From Kutzneria kofuensis (lineage in GTDB: Bacteria > Actinomycetota > Actinomycetes > Mycobacteriales > Pseudonocardiaceae), in NCBI RefSeq assembly GCF_014203355.1, contig NZ_JACHIR010000001.1:3536038-3600037 (forward strand): a DNA stretch of 64,000 bases, read 5' to 3'. Under the pieces are notes generated by a model, which was not told the DNA's origin, made no database searches, and was given only the letters and a program-made list of their open reading frames with translations. Positions 53,608 to 63,600 of this stretch are shown here, in pieces (position 1 is the stretch's first letter; each line of letters opens with the position of its first letter). The position numbers and the translations under genes were made by a program.

Positions 53608-54023
53608 GACATGCCTCCCGGCGTTTCAATGATCACCTGGGTGGACTTGACCACGGCCACCGCGAGCATGCCGGGGGTCAGGCCGAGTTCGCGGACCGCC
53701 TCGGTGCTCATCAACGACACCACGCGGTGCGGCCCGCTCTGCAGCTCGACCTGCGCCATCACCTTGTCCTCGACGATCTCGGTGACCAGGCCGACGAACC
53801 GGTTGCGGGCCGAGCGGCCCACCCCGGACGGGTCGGGCACGGCATTGGCCTGGGCACGGGCGAACGCGGCCAGCTCGGCGCCGTCGACGACCTTGCGGCC
53901 GGCCGCGTCGACGCCGGCGGTCAGCTGCCCGGAATCCAGCCAGCGGCGCACGGTGTCGTCGCTCACGCCGAGCAGCACGGCCGCCTCGGACACCCGGTAG
54001 GTGGGCGCGTCAGGTCGAGTCAC
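53604..54023 (-). CDS. HTH-Mop molybdate-responsive regulator
   Basis: 139 aa fusion. Residues 1-60 are a MerR/excisionase-like helix-turn-helix (YRVSEAAVLLGVSDDTVRRWLDSGQL), residues ~70-135 one Mop/TOBE molybdate-binding domain (NRFVGLVTEIVEDKVMAQVELQSG and GLTPGMLAVAVVKSTQVIIE). It heads the modABC operon and overlaps modA by four bases, so it probably senses molybdate and controls the operon. Not a classical ModE. Confidence 0.88.
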   Translation of the reverse strand: MTRPDAPTYRVSEAAVLLGVSDDTVRRWLDSGQLTAGVDAAGRKVVDGAELAAFARAQANAVPDPSGVGRSARNRFVGLVTEIVEDKVMAQVELQSGPHRVVSLMSTEAVRELGLTPGMLAVAVVKSTQVIIETPGGMS

Positions 54024-54099
54024 ACGCCGAGGTTAACTCCGCTCGTGCGGCACGAACAGAGGTAGCGACCCGCGGATGCGGATTCGCGCCCCGGGCGGC

Positions 54100-54600
54100 T
54101 CAGTCCTTGGCGCCGATCTTGGAGATTTCCTTGCGCATCTCGGTGACGACCTCGCTGCCGTACTCGTAGAGCAGTTCGCGCTGCTCGGGCGTGTAGTGCG
54201 CGAGGATCCGGGCCATCATCTCGGACAGTCCCTTGAACAGCACGCTGAACCGCGCCGGGTCCTGGTCGCTGAGGGTGACCTCGACGAGCACCTTGCGACG
54301 GTCGTGCGGGTCGCGGACGCGGCGCACGTAGCCGGCGCGCTCCAGCCGGTCGATCACGCCGGTGACCGCGCCGGTGGACAGCCCGGACAGCTCGGCGATG
54401 CGGCCGGCGGTCATCGGCTGGCCGCCGCGGGCGGCGAGGTCGAGGCACTTGTGGTCGGTGGCGGACAGCCCGAGCTGCTCGGCGATGCGGGCATGGAACA
54501 TCACCGTCACAAGGCTGCTGTCCCGGCCCAGCCACGAGAAGCGCTCCAGCTCCTCGTCGCTGACCGGATACGCCGCCCTGGCCTCGGCCGTCTCCGACAT
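54100..54600 (-). CDS. MarR-family regulator
   Basis: 166 aa. GLSATDHKCLDLAARGGQPMTAGRIAELSGLSTGAVTGVIDRLERAGYV-type winged helix (in pieces: AGRIAELSGLSTGAVTGVID; RVRDPHDRRKVLVEV) is typical. ATG 54598-54600 has GAGG about eight bases upstream. Divergent from moaA by 117 bp; the half-sites CTTA-N5-TAAG at about 54617-54629 may be its operator. A link to molybdopterin genes is only positional. Confidence 0.85.
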   Translation of the reverse strand: MSETAEARAAYPVSDEELERFSWLGRDSSLVTVMFHARIAEQLGLSATDHKCLDLAARGGQPMTAGRIAELSGLSTGAVTGVIDRLERAGYVRRVRDPHDRRKVLVEVTLSDQDPARFSVLFKGLSEMMARILAHYTPEQRELLYEYGSEVVTEMRKEISKIGAKD

Positions 54601-54717
54601 CGCCACCACCTCAACCTGCTTACTTGCTAAGACACTCGGCCCTAGAGACATCATAACCGCCGAACGCCCGTTGTCGGCGTTCCAGCGTAGGGCGTCCCAG
54701 CGACTACCCTGATCGCG

Positions 54718-55776
54718 ATGGCACCCGTCGAGCTAGGCATTCCAGGCGTGCGGAGCACCCCTGACACCTCGACGCGTCCCGATCTGCCAGGCTTGATCGA
54801 CAGCTACGGCCGCGTGGCCACTGACCTGCGGGTTTCCCTCACCGACCGGTGCAATCTGCGGTGCACGTACTGCATGCCGGCCGAGGGTCTGGAGTGGCTG
54901 CCGGGCGATGATCTGCTGACCGGCGCCGAGCTGATCCGGCTGATCCGCGTCGCGGTGGACCGCCTCGGCGTCCGGGAGCTCCGGTTCACCGGCGGGGAAC
55001 CGCTGCTGCGTAAGGATTTGCCGCAAATCCTCGCGGCCGCGGCGGAACTGCGGCCACGGCCCCGCATGTCCCTGACGACCAACGCGGTCTCGTTGGCGCG
55101 CAAGGCTCGTCAGCTGGCCTTGGCCGGACTGGACCGCATCAATGTGTCCCTCGACACACTTCGGCCGGACCGGTTCGCCGCGATCACCCGCCGGGACCGC
55201 CTCGACGACGTGCTGACCGGCCTCGCCGCCGCCCAGGACGCGGGCCTGGCGCCGGTGAAGGTCAACACCGTGCTGATGCGCGGCGTGAACGAGGACGAGG
55301 CCCCGGACCTGCTCCAGTTCTGCCTCGACCACGGCTACCAGCTGCGGTTCATCGAGCAGATGCCGCTGGACGCCCAACACGCGTGGGACCGAGCCAAGAT
55401 GATCACCGCCGAGGAGATCCTCGACCGGCTGAGCGCCCGGTTCACCCTCACCCCCGAGCCGACGGAGCGCGGCGCCGCGCCGGCCGAGCGCTGGCTGGTC
55501 GACGGCGGTCCGGCCACCGTCGGCGTGATCGCCTCGGTGACCAGGCCGTTCTGCGCGGCCTGCGACCGGACCCGGCTGACCGCCGACGGGGCGCTGCGGA
55601 CCTGCCTGTTCGCCACCACCGAGACCGACCTGCGCGGGCCGCTGCGCGCCGGCGCCTCCGACGAGGAGCTCGCGCAGCTGTGGCGGGCCGCGATGTGGGG
55701 CAAGGCCAGGGGGCACGGCATCAACGACGACGGCTTCGCGCAGCCGGACCGTCCGATGAGCGCGATCGGAGGCTGA
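54718..55776 (+). CDS. moaA: GTP 3',8-cyclase MoaA
   Basis: 352 aa radical-SAM enzyme for the first step of molybdenum cofactor synthesis. TDRCNLRCTYCMP (Cys45, Cys49, Cys52) binds the SAM cluster, FTGGEPLLRKDL the SAM motif, and CAACDRTRLTADGALRTC the second Fe-S cluster; the C-terminus ends in GG, needed for activity. ATG 54718. Four bases separate it from moaD. Confidence 0.96.
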   Translation: MAPVELGIPGVRSTPDTSTRPDLPGLIDSYGRVATDLRVSLTDRCNLRCTYCMPAEGLEWLPGDDLLTGAELIRLIRVAVDRLGVRELRFTGGEPLLRKDLPQILAAAAELRPRPRMSLTTNAVSLARKARQLALAGLDRINVSLDTLRPDRFAAITRRDRLDDVLTGLAAAQDAGLAPVKVNTVLMRGVNEDEAPDLLQFCLDHGYQLRFIEQMPLDAQHAWDRAKMITAEEILDRLSARFTLTPEPTERGAAPAERWLVDGGPATVGVIASVTRPFCAACDRTRLTADGALRTCLFATTETDLRGPLRAGASDEELAQLWRAAMWGKARGHGINDDGFAQPDRPMSAIGG

Positions 55777-55780
55777 CCGC

Positions 55781-56032
55781 GTGGTGTTGACCATCCGCTA
55801 CTTCGCCGGCGCCAAGGCCGCCGCCGGGGTCGGCGACGAGCAGCTCACCCTGCCGCCCGAGTCCACCGTGGACGATGTGCTCCAGCTGGTGCGGGACCGG
55901 CACGGCGAGCGGCTGGCCCGCGTGCTCACGGCGTCCAGCCTGCTGCTGGACGGAATCGCCGTGCGGGACACCAGGACTCCGGTCGCCGGCGGTGTCGAGC
56001 TGGACGTGCTGCCGCCCTTCGCCGGCGGCTGA
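55781..56032 (+). CDS. moaD: Molybdopterin synthase sulfur carrier MoaD
   Basis: 83 aa ubiquitin-like protein ending in the essential GG (PPFAGG). LTIRYFAGAKAAAGVGDEQL and DVLPP are family features. Its C-terminal thiocarboxylate donates sulfur to the molybdopterin precursor. GTG 55781 directly follows moaA; moaE and moaC are not in the window. Copy C of the dispersed repeat follows its stop. Confidence 0.92.
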   Translation: MVLTIRYFAGAKAAAGVGDEQLTLPPESTVDDVLQLVRDRHGERLARVLTASSLLLDGIAVRDTRTPVAGGVELDVLPPFAGG

Positions 56033-56043
56033 CGGGCCCTTCC

Positions 56044-56096
56044 GAGGTTCGGAACGGACCATTCCTCTACTCGGAGTTTGGGAAAGGCGCGTTCCC
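56044..56096 (+). repeat. Dispersed 3'-end repeat, copy C
   Basis: GAGGTTCGGAACGGACCATT followed by CCTCTACTCGGAGTTTGGG and GGCGCGTTCCC. Lies between the converging moaD and SARP stops, the 3'-end position also seen for copies A and B. Confidence 0.85.
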
Positions 56097-56100
56097 AGCG

Positions 56101-59100
56101 TCAGGCGGTGACCGCCGCGCGGATCCGTTCGGCCCAGGCCATGCCGTTGCCGTCGATGATGCGCAGCGCCTCGCGGTTGAGCGAATCCGCGGTCTCCCCG
56201 TCACCACGGTATTTCCACACCTTGGCCATGGCGTGCAGGGACCAGGCGCTGCCGGTGGGGTTGCCCGCCTGCTGGTAGATCTCCCGCGCCTGCACGGCAA
56301 CCGTGTAAGCGTCGGCCATGTCCTGCTCCCCGCCGCGGGCGATCAGCAAGTGCGCCAACAACAACAGCGCCCGAGCCCGGTACAGCGGCAGCGGGGCGGC
56401 GAGTTCCAGCGCGCGGCGGCCGGTGACCAACGCCTCCTCGATGCGGCCGACGGGGAGCATCGCCATCGCCGCGCCGATCAGGATCCACAGCCGGGTGCGC
56501 AGATGCCGGATGTCGTCGAGCATGTTCAGCGTCTCGTCGAAGCACCGCATGGCCTCGGGGAACTGGCCGGCCATGTGCAGCGTGAGGCCCAGCGCGGACA
56601 GGCTCATCGCCTGCGCACGCCGGTTGCCGGTGCGGCGGGCGCTCTCCAGCGCCTCCTGGGCCAGCTCCAGCGCGGGCTCGACGCGTGCGGTCATCTGGTA
56701 CGCGTTCGCCAAGCGGTGCAACACTTCCAGCCCGGCGGTGACCTCGCCGAGCACCCGGAACATGCCGAGCGCGGTGGTGAGCTGCTCGATGGCCTCGGCC
56801 GGATTGCCGCGTTCGAGCAGCGCGGCGCCGAGGTTGGCGACGCTGTGCGCCTCGCAGTGCCGAAGCCCGGCTTCCCGGCACAGCTCGATGGACCGCCGGC
56901 AGTGTTCGATGGCCTCGCCGAGCCGGCCCAGCTCCAGCAGCACGAAGCCGATGTTGGCCTGCCCGATCACCTCGACGTCCCGCAGCCCGGACCGCTCGGC
57001 CAGCTCCAGCGCCTCGTCGAAGTAGCCGGCGGCCTCGTCGAACTGGCCGAGTTCGAGGTGGGAGTTGCCGGCGTTGTTCAGCGCCGCCGCGGCCCCGTCG
57101 TCGGCGCCGAGCTCGCGGAAGATGTCGGCGGCGGCGAGGAAGCTGTCGATGGCCTCCTCCTGCCGGTCCATGTTCCACTGCGCGGTGCCGAGGTTGAACA
57201 GCATCGCCGCCTCGCCGCGACGGTCCCCGGCCCGGCGCGCGACCGTGACGGCGGTCGACGCGGTGGCGAACCAGTCCACGTTGTACTGGTGCGCGAGGAA
57301 ATACCCGCGCAGCGCGTCGGCCAGCCGGACGGCCTGCTCGGACAGGTGGTGTCGGGCCGCGTAGCCGAAGGCGGCGATCAGGTTGAGCCGCTCGGCGTCC
57401 AGCCAGGCCAGCGCCTCGGCCTCGGTGGCGAACGCCCGGCCCCGCTGCCGGCCGACGACCAGCCGCACCAGATCCCGGTATGCCACGTGCGCCGCGCCGA
57501 TCGCCCCGGCGAGGTAATGGTCGAGCAGCCGCCGCACGACGATGTCCCGCTCGGTGCGGGTGTTCTCCTCGTGCTCACGCTGCGCCGCGTAAAGCCGGAT
57601 CAGGTCGTGGAACTGGAACCGGCCCGGCACCGCCTGCTGCACGAGATGCACGGCGGCGAGCTGGTCCAGCAACTCGGTGGCGTCGGCGGCATCGGTGGCC
57701 ATCAGCGCCGCGGCGGCCTGCGGCGTGAAGTCCGGCCCCGGCACGAGACCCAGCAGCCGGAACAGTTCGCGGGCCCGTGGCTGCAGCGTCGTGTAGGAGA
57801 GGTCGAAGGCGGCCCGCACGGCAGTGCCCTCGTCACCGGCGATGCTCAGCGCCGACAGCCGATTCCCGTTGCGGAGCTCGGCCACGTAGTCGGCCAGTCC
57901 GGACGGCGGCGACTTGGCCAGGTTGGCGGCGGCGATGCGCAGCGCCAGCGGCAGGTACGCGCACAGCCGGGCCAGCTCCGTCGAGGCCGGGAGGTCCTTG
58001 AGGTCCGGCCCGAGCACGGCGCTGAGCAACTGTCTGGACTCGTCGGGGGTGAGCGGCTCCAGTAGCACGGTGTCGACGCCGGCCAACCGGTTGCGCAGGT
58101 CGTTGCGGCTGGTCACGAGCACCGCGCAGCCGTCGGCCGGCGGCAGCAGCGGCCGGATCTGGTCGGCCGCGGCGGCGTTGTCCAGCACGATCAGCATCCG
58201 CTTGCCGTCGACCAGGGCCCGGAAGGTGGCCGCCTGGTGGTCGACGTCGATGGGGATCTGCTCCGGCGGCACGCCCATCGCGCGCAGGAACCGGGACAGC
58301 ACCTGGGCGGTGCTCAGCGCCGGGCCGAGGGCATAGCCGCGCAGGTTGGCGTAGAGCTGGCCGTCGGGGAAGCGAGGGCGCAGTTTGTGGGCGAGATGCA
58401 CGACGAAGGCGGTCTTGCCGACACCCGGCGGCCCCATCACCGTGACCGGCCCGGTCGGCGTGCCCCGGTCGAACCGGGCCACCAACTCGTCGATCAGCTC
58501 CTCGCGGCCCACGAAGTCGGCGATGTCCGCGGGCAACTGCGAGGGCACGACCACCGGCCGCGCCGCCTCGGACGCGATGGGCGCGAGCAGCTCGGGGTCG
58601 TTGCGCAGCATCGCCTGGTGCAGCCGGCGCAGCGGCTCGCCGGGGTCGATGCCCAGCTCGTCGGCGAGATAACCGGCCACGCCCTGGTACGCGGCCAGCG
58701 CGTCGGCCTGCCGGCCGCTGCGGTGCAGCGCCAGCATCAGCTGGCCCCAGAACGGTTCCCGCGTGGGGTGCTTGGCCGTCAGCGACTGCAGCTCGGCGAT
58801 CAGCGCCTGGTGCCGGCCGCGCTGCAGGTCGATGTCGATGCGCCGCTCCAGCACCTGGAGATGCTGCTCGACCAGCTGCGGAACGACGTTGCGCTGCAGC
58901 TCCTCCGATGGCACGTCGGCCAGCGGGGCGCCCCGCCACAACTGCAGGGCCTCGTCCAACGCGGCGGCCGCGGCGGTCAGGTCGCCGGCGTCGCCGGCCC
59001 GCGTGCCCTCGTCGGACAGTTCGCGGAACCGCTCCAGGTCCACGGATCCGGGCGGCACCTCGATGTAGTAGCCCTCCGGCGCGGTCCGCACCAGCGCCGG

Positions 59101-59337
59101 GTCGCCCAGGGTCTGCCGCAGCCGCAGCACGTACGTCTGCAGCGTGCCGCGGGCCCGGGCCGGCGGGTTGCCTGCCCACAGCCGCTCCACGAGCGCGTCC
59201 ACCGGGACCACCCGGTTCGCCCGCAGCAGCAGGCTGGCCAGCAGCGTCCGGTGCTTGGCGGCGCGGATCGGCACCGGCCGGCCGGCCAGCGACACCTCCA
59301 GCGGGCCGAGGATGCGGAAGCGCATGTCGGTGGACAT
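56101..59337 (-). CDS. SARP/AfsR-type regulator 1 (BTAD, NB-ARC, TPR)
   Basis: 1078 aa. N-terminal winged helix (RFRILGPLEVSLAGRPVPI and AKHRTLLASLLLRANRVVPVDALVERLW), a bacterial transcriptional activation domain (to ~residue 250), an NB-ARC ATPase (GPPGVGKTAFVVHLAH, ~305; LIVLDNAA) and ~10 TPRs to the end (for example EEAIDSFLAAADIFRELG). This is the AfsR-like architecture of antibiotic and development regulators. ATG follows AGGAGG by five bases. A paralogue lies upstream, separated by an IS. Confidence 0.93.
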   Translation of the reverse strand: MSTDMRFRILGPLEVSLAGRPVPIRAAKHRTLLASLLLRANRVVPVDALVERLWAGNPPARARGTLQTYVLRLRQTLGDPALVRTAPEGYYIEVPPGSVDLERFRELSDEGTRAGDAGDLTAAAAALDEALQLWRGAPLADVPSEELQRNVVPQLVEQHLQVLERRIDIDLQRGRHQALIAELQSLTAKHPTREPFWGQLMLALHRSGRQADALAAYQGVAGYLADELGIDPGEPLRRLHQAMLRNDPELLAPIASEAARPVVVPSQLPADIADFVGREELIDELVARFDRGTPTGPVTVMGPPGVGKTAFVVHLAHKLRPRFPDGQLYANLRGYALGPALSTAQVLSRFLRAMGVPPEQIPIDVDHQAATFRALVDGKRMLIVLDNAAAADQIRPLLPPADGCAVLVTSRNDLRNRLAGVDTVLLEPLTPDESRQLLSAVLGPDLKDLPASTELARLCAYLPLALRIAAANLAKSPPSGLADYVAELRNGNRLSALSIAGDEGTAVRAAFDLSYTTLQPRARELFRLLGLVPGPDFTPQAAAALMATDAADATELLDQLAAVHLVQQAVPGRFQFHDLIRLYAAQREHEENTRTERDIVVRRLLDHYLAGAIGAAHVAYRDLVRLVVGRQRGRAFATEAEALAWLDAERLNLIAAFGYAARHHLSEQAVRLADALRGYFLAHQYNVDWFATASTAVTVARRAGDRRGEAAMLFNLGTAQWNMDRQEEAIDSFLAAADIFRELGADDGAAAALNNAGNSHLELGQFDEAAGYFDEALELAERSGLRDVEVIGQANIGFVLLELGRLGEAIEHCRRSIELCREAGLRHCEAHSVANLGAALLERGNPAEAIEQLTTALGMFRVLGEVTAGLEVLHRLANAYQMTARVEPALELAQEALESARRTGNRRAQAMSLSALGLTLHMAGQFPEAMRCFDETLNMLDDIRHLRTRLWILIGAAMAMLPVGRIEEALVTGRRALELAAPLPLYRARALLLLAHLLIARGGEQDMADAYTVAVQAREIYQQAGNPTGSAWSLHAMAKVWKYRGDGETADSLNREALRIIDGNGMAWAERIRAAVTA

Positions 59338-59437
59338 GCCAGCCTCCTCTCGGCCGTGCAGTTGTCGTTCAGCCTAGGAGCGTCCCGCGGTGTCCACTAC
59401 CGAAAATGGGACTTCCCGGCGGTGATCGTTCAGTCTA

Positions 59438-60631
59438 GTGGCTCGTCTCAGTACGTCGACCCGGTAATTGATCTTCACCAGCGGTAGACCAGGCTGGTCC
59501 CGTAGATCGACTGCGGGAGGTGGTTGTGGCTCGTCGACCCGAGGTGTTCGTCCGGGCACTGTCGATGGAGGAAGGCCGCAAGCTGCAGCGAGTGACCCGG
59601 ACCGCGAAGGACCCGGTCAAGCTACGCCGGGCGATCGTGGTGCTGATGTCCGGCCAGGGCCAGGCCGTCCGGGACATCACCTCGTTGCTGCAGGTCAGCC
59701 CCGATTACGTGCGCGATGTGATCCACGCGTTCAACGAACGGGGGTTCGCCGCGCTGGACCCAAAACGGAAAGGGGGACGACCGAGGACGATCGGTGAGCA
59801 GATCCGCCAGCGGATCTGCCTGATCGCTCGGACGTCCCCCGCCGACTGGGGCATCACCGCGTACGCGACCTGGTCACTGGCCAAGCTGCGGGAACATTTA
59901 CTCGACCGCGGCACCGTGGTGGCCATCAGCCGGGAGACGCTGCGCCGGATCCTGCGCGCCGGCGGCGTCTCGTGGCAGACCACGACCACCTGGAAGGCCT
60001 CCACGGACCCGGACTTCATCACCAAGATGCACCGGATCCTGGACCTCTACGACCACCCACCCACCGACGGGCGTGTGGTCTGTGTCGACGAGTTCGGGCC
60101 GCTGAACCTGCAGCCCCGCAAGGGAAAAGCCTGGCGACCGGTGGGCAGACCGCTGCGTCAGCGGGCCACCTACAACCGCTACGACGGCGTGATGCACATG
60201 CTGGCCGCGCTGGACCTGGCCACCGGCAAGATCTTCTACCGTATCCGGGACCGCAAACGCCACCGCGAGTTCCTCGGTCTGCTCAAGGTCCTGCGCGCCC
60301 GGTGGCCTGGGGAGAAGTTGTACGTCATCGCGGACAACTTCTCCCCACACCGCCATCCCAGGGTCCGTGCCTGGTGCGCCGACAACCAGGTCGAGTTGGT
60401 GTTCCTGCCGACCTACGGGTCCTGGTTGAACTGGATCGAGGCGGAGTTCGCCGCCCTGCGCTACTTCGCCCTCAACGGCACTGATCACCGCAGCCACGCC
60501 GAGCAGAACGCCGCGATCGAGGCCTACATCCGCTGGCGCAACGCCCGCGCCCGACCCAAGACCGGGTTCGCCACCGACTCACCGATCAGGACCTGGACCC
60601 ATTACCCGCCCAAGGTTGCATGACACGCCAC
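59438..60631 (+). mobile_element. IS630-family insertion sequence, apparently intact
   Basis: About 1.19 kb flanked by TA (59436-59437 and 60632-60633), the target duplication expected of IS630. Ends match as GTGGCTCGTC (left) and GTGGCGTGTC read inward (right), 8 of 10 positions. One uninterrupted transposase gene fills it. It inserted at the TA of the stop codon of the 60631 SARP gene. Confidence 0.85.
59526..60623 (+). CDS. IS630-family transposase
   Basis: 365 aa DDE transposase. An N-terminal helix-turn-helix (MSGQGQAVRDITSLLQVSPDYVRDVIHAF, split here) and a DDE domain with VVCVDEFGPLNL (first Asp), VIADNFSPHRHP (second Asp) and LPTYGSWLNWIEAEF (last Glu) are seen. GTG 59526 has GGGAGG five bases upstream; GTG 59520 would overlap it. 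No frameshift or stop, so it may be active. Base use is close to the host. Confidence 0.93.
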   Translation: MARRPEVFVRALSMEEGRKLQRVTRTAKDPVKLRRAIVVLMSGQGQAVRDITSLLQVSPDYVRDVIHAFNERGFAALDPKRKGGRPRTIGEQIRQRICLIARTSPADWGITAYATWSLAKLREHLLDRGTVVAISRETLRRILRAGGVSWQTTTTWKASTDPDFITKMHRILDLYDHPPTDGRVVCVDEFGPLNLQPRKGKAWRPVGRPLRQRATYNRYDGVMHMLAALDLATGKIFYRIRDRKRHREFLGLLKVLRARWPGEKLYVIADNFSPHRHPRVRAWCADNQVELVFLPTYGSWLNWIEAEFAALRYFALNGTDHRSHAEQNAAIEAYIRWRNARARPKTGFATDSPIRTWTHYPPKVA

Positions 60632-63600
60632 TAGTTCGGTGACGGCGCGAGTCCCATCGCGGACAGCAGCGTGGCGGCCTCGACCTCGTGCCGATCGGCC
60701 GCGTCCGGATGGCCGGTGGCCCGGTACGCGGCCGCGAGCAGCGTCAACGCGCGGGGCTCCCACAACCGCAGGCCGGTCTTGCGCAGCATGGCCAGGGCCC
60801 GTTCGCCGAAGTCGATCGCCGCGCCGTGCTCGCCACGCCGCAGATGCACGTGCGCCTGCGCGAGAAGCGCCCGTCCCTGGCACAGCCGCAGCTCATGCCG
60901 GCCGGTCAGCGCCACCGCCTCTTCCGCGTGCGCCAGCGCCCGCTCGTCGTCCCGCATCGCGTACGTCAGCCCGATGAGCGCCTCGACCTCGCCGAACCGG
61001 AGGTCGCGCTGGCGGCTCAGGTCCAGCGCCTGCCGGTAGTGCTCGATCGCCTCGGCCGGCCGGCCGCCGACAACGGCGACGTCGCCGAGGGTGTTCAGGG
61101 CGTCGATGCGGGACCGGAACATGCTCGGCGACGCGGCCAGCTCCAGCGCGGTCGCGGCCATCCGCTCGGCCTCCTCCTGCCGACCGAAGTCCAGGCGCAC
61201 CAGCGCCATCGCGTTGACCAGCCCCGACTCGCTCTCCTGGTTGCCCAGCCGCCGGCTCATCGCGACGCCGCGCTCGAAGTACTCCTCGACGTCGGAGAAC
61301 CGGCCCATGTGCCGGCTGAAGTTGAGCAGGTTGTTGAGGCAGTTGACCTCGCCGTGCTCGATGCCGAGCTCGGCGCAGATGGCCCGGGCCCGCGCCAGGT
61401 AGCCGAAGCCCTCCTCGGTCTCGCCCAGGCTGACCTGCACCAGGCCCAGGTTGAACAGCACCGGCGCCAGCCTGGTCGGTTCCCCCTCGGCGAGTGCGAG
61501 GGCGTCGGCGAACCGCGTGGCGGCTCCGTCCAGATCGCCCATTTCGGACAGTGCGATGGCCAGGTTGGTCAGCGCCGAGTACTCGCCGGCCCGCAAACCC
61601 GCGCGGCGGAACACCTCCAGCGCGCGGGCGAAGCTGTCGGCGGCCTCGTTGGCCCGGCCGCGACTCCAGTCCAGCGCGCCGCGGTTGTAGCGCATCGCCG
61701 CCTCGGCGACCTCGTCGCCGGCGGCGCTGGCGGCGGTCAGGCCGGCCTGCGTGACCAACTGCCACTCGGTGGCCAGCCGCTGGGCGTAGAAGAAGCCGCG
61801 CAGCGAGTCCACCAGCTGCCAGACGATCTCGCCGCTGCCCTGCTGGATCAGCGGCACCAGGTTGGGCAGCTCGGTGGTCATCCAGTCCAGCGCCTCGTCG
61901 CGGTCGCCGAACCGGTCCGGCCCCGGGCGCGGCGGCAGCGGCACGAGGCTCGGCACCTCCGGACCGAGCAGATCGGCGGCCTCCGCGACGGCGTGCAGGT
62001 AATAGGTGTGCAGCCGGGCGAGGGCCTGGTCCTCCGGCTCGGCCAGTGCCCGCTCGTGGGCGTACACGCGGAGCAGGTCGTACGCCTGGTAGCGGCCGGG
62101 CACCAGTTGCTGCACCAGGTTCGCGGTGGACAGCTGGTCGAGCAGCCGGCGGGCCTGCTCCGGCAGGCAGTCCGCGAGCGCTCCCATCGCCTCGGGGGTG
62201 AGGTCCTGGCACGGCGCGAGGCCGACCAGCCGGAACGCCCGCTTGGCCGGTTCCGCCAGCGCCTCATAGGAAAGGTCGAACGCGGCGCGGACGGTCACCG
62301 TCTCGTCCCCGTCGGCGGCCAGCGCGGCCAGCCGGTTGCCCTCGCGCAGCCGGCCCAGCTGCTCGGCCAGCCGCGGCTGGCCGCCGCCGATCATGTTCGC
62401 GGCCGCGATCCGCAGCGCCAGCGGGAGATGCGTGCACAGCTCGGCCAGCTCCGCCGCGGCGGTCGGCTCGACCCGAACGACCTCGTCGCCGAGGATCCGC
62501 GCCAGCAACGTGTTCGACTCGGCCGGGGTGAGGCCGCCGACGTGCACGCGGCTCGCGCCCTGCTCGGCGACGAGCCCGCGCAGCGCGTCCCGGCTGGTGA
62601 TCAGCACCGCGCAGCCGGGGTCGCCCGGCAGCACCGGGCGGATCTGGGCGGGGCGGGCCGCGTTGTCCAGCACGATGAGCATTCGCTTGCCGGCCAACAG
62701 GGATCGCAGCGCGGCCGACTGCTCGTCGAGCTCCGTGGGCACGTCGTCGGCGGCGACGCCGAGCGCTCGCAGGAACCGGGCGAGCACCTGATCGGGGCCG
62801 AGTGCCGGGACCCTCGCGTGGCCGCGAAGGTCGACGAACAGCTGGCCGTCGGGGAATCGGGCCCGCAGCCGGTGCGCCACATGCACGGCCAGCGCGGTCT
62901 TTCCGGTGCCGGGCGGGCCGGTCAGCACCACCACCGGCGCGGCAGCCGGCGGCTCGGCCGGCGCGAGCCGCTCGGCGACCTGTGCCGCGGCCGCCTCCCG
63001 GCCAACGAAGTTGATCACCTCTGGCGGCAGCTGTGCCGGTACGAAAACCTTGGCGCTCAACGAGATTCGCAGGCTCGGGTGATCGGAGAGCACGGCTTGG
63101 CGCACGCGCAGCAACTCGGCGCCGGGGTCCACCCCGAGCTCATCGGAGAGGTACTCGTACACCTCTCTATATACGTGCAGCGCGTCGGCGCGGCGCCCCG
63201 ACCGGTAGAGGGCGACCATCAGCTGCGCCCACACGCGCTCGCGGGCGGGGTTCGCGTCGGCCAGCTCGCGCAGCTCCGGCACCAGCTCCTCGTGCCGGCC
63301 GAGGGTGAGGCCGGCGTCGATGCGGCGCTCGCGGGCGTCTAGCCGCTCCGCCTCCAGGCGGTTGATCTCGTCGTGCCGCAAGGGATTCAGCGGAACATCG
63401 GCCAGCACCGGGCCGCGCCACAGCGCCAGCGCCTCGGTCAGCAGGGACCAAACGGTCGCCGCGTCGTCGACCGCGCGGGCCCGGACGAGCAGCTCGCGGA
63501 ACCGGGCGGCGTCGAGCGAACCGGCCGGGACGTCGAGCGCGTAACCGTCCTGGGCGGTGCGCAGCGCGCAGGCGGGGCCGAGTTGCTGACGCAGCCGCAT

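Noticed and set aside
54601-54717. Molybdenum cofactor riboswitch before moaA
   Set aside because: The gap to the divergent MarR gene is only 117 bp and I saw no stem pattern long enough for this RNA.
59338-59435. SARP-type direct-repeat binding site upstream of regulator 1
   Set aside because: TCGTTCAG(C/T)CTA occurs twice, but 59 bp apart, which does not fit the 11- or 22-bp spacing of known SARP sites.
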